This document shows, in pieces, positions 50,991 to 51,041 of a stretch of DNA of 51,041 bases; position 1 is the first letter of the stretch; the number at the start of each line of letters is the position of its first letter. The stretch lies in contig JACRLJ010000168.1 of NCBI GenBank assembly GCA_016215105.1, positions 1 to 51,041 on the forward strand, read 5' to 3'. The notes below the pieces were generated by a model. That model saw only the letters and a program-made list of their open reading frames with translations. It searched no databases and was not told where the DNA came from. Made by a program: the position numbers and the translations under genes. This DNA is from Candidatus Hydrogenedentota bacterium (lineage in GTDB: Bacteria; Hydrogenedentota; Hydrogenedentia; Hydrogenedentales; SLHB01).

Positions 50991-51041
50991 ATGCAGACTC
51001 GACGAGAACGCCATCAGGACGATTTATTTGTCGGCGGGTCG
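50991..51041 (+). CDS. Partial gene, possibly IS transposase N-terminus
   Basis: The frame starts at an ATG with AGGAGG eleven bases upstream and runs off the window after 17 codons (MQTRRERHQDDLFVGGS). The RRERHQDDLFV pattern reminds me of N-termini of IS1182- or ISNCY-like transposases that continue with a LVPxDHxLxRV motif; this is from memory and only a suggestion. The preceding CCGTTGAAAAACCCC sequence could belong to an insertion-sequence end. The SD lies in the loop of a small hairpin, GGGCT/AGCCC at 50969-50989. Confidence 0.5.
   Translation, partial: MQTRRERHQDDLFVGGS

Overview
The window reads as one chromosomal contig from a GC-rich bacterium with a planctomycete-like or Hydrogenedentota-like accessory genome. 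This is inferred from gene style: CAZymes and sulfatase-fold enzymes, Gfo/Idh/MocA oxidoreductases paired with sugar-phosphate isomerase-type TIM barrels, DUF1559-like pseudopilins, dockerin-type repeats, a membrane spermidine-synthase-like protein, and an ECF sigma factor fused to a membrane segment and Ig-like domains. No rRNA, tRNA, CRISPR or ribosomal protein gene was seen, so placement is tentative.

Layout. 1-6.4 kb: GH106-like hydrolase, HAD phosphatase, convergent PfkB kinase, CDP-paratose-2-epimerase-like SDR. 6.4-10.3 kb: a 32-codon ORF, two tandem paralogous lipoproteins behind a strong promoter, debris of a third copy, a 48-codon ORF and a dense cluster of hairpin repeats. 10.3-18.5 kb: GH99-like protein, serine beta-lactamase-fold hydrolase, membrane spermidine-synthase-like protein with an exported isoaspartyl-methyltransferase-like protein, bidirectional terminator, GH29 fucosidase. 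18.7-22.2 kb: an ECF sigma factor/carboxypeptidase-regulatory fusion followed in the same direction by a two-domain BLIP-like protein. 22.4-28.5 kb: a YtrA-type GntR/ABC operon whose second permease is broken by an internal deletion. 28.5-36.8 kb: pseudopilin, AAA/DUF4143 ATPase, a 1182-aa Ig-like repeat protein and a PAS histidine kinase. 36.8-48.6 kb: carbohydrate genes (oxidoreductase, TIM-barrel, sulfatase-fold hydrolase with Thr at the nucleophile site, dockerin-like protein, Tat oxidoreductase, GH51 with two amber codons, sialidase-like, esterase), an AraC-HTH/PilT-N-like fusion and an orphan Phd-type antitoxin. 49-51 kb: a 54-codon gene with its own terminator, a ribbon-helix-helix fragment repeated on both sides of a DUF998 membrane gene, and a partial gene that may be the start of an insertion-sequence transposase.

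The most unusual feature is a set of at least fourteen short intergenic hairpins of several families. Their stems differ by paired, compensatory substitutions, but nearly all carry CTCCC or CTAC on one side (GGGAG or GTAG on the other strand). That is the geometry of REP elements mobilised by RAYT (TnpA-REP) transposases; two places look like inverted REP doublets (REPINs). No RAYT gene lies in this window.
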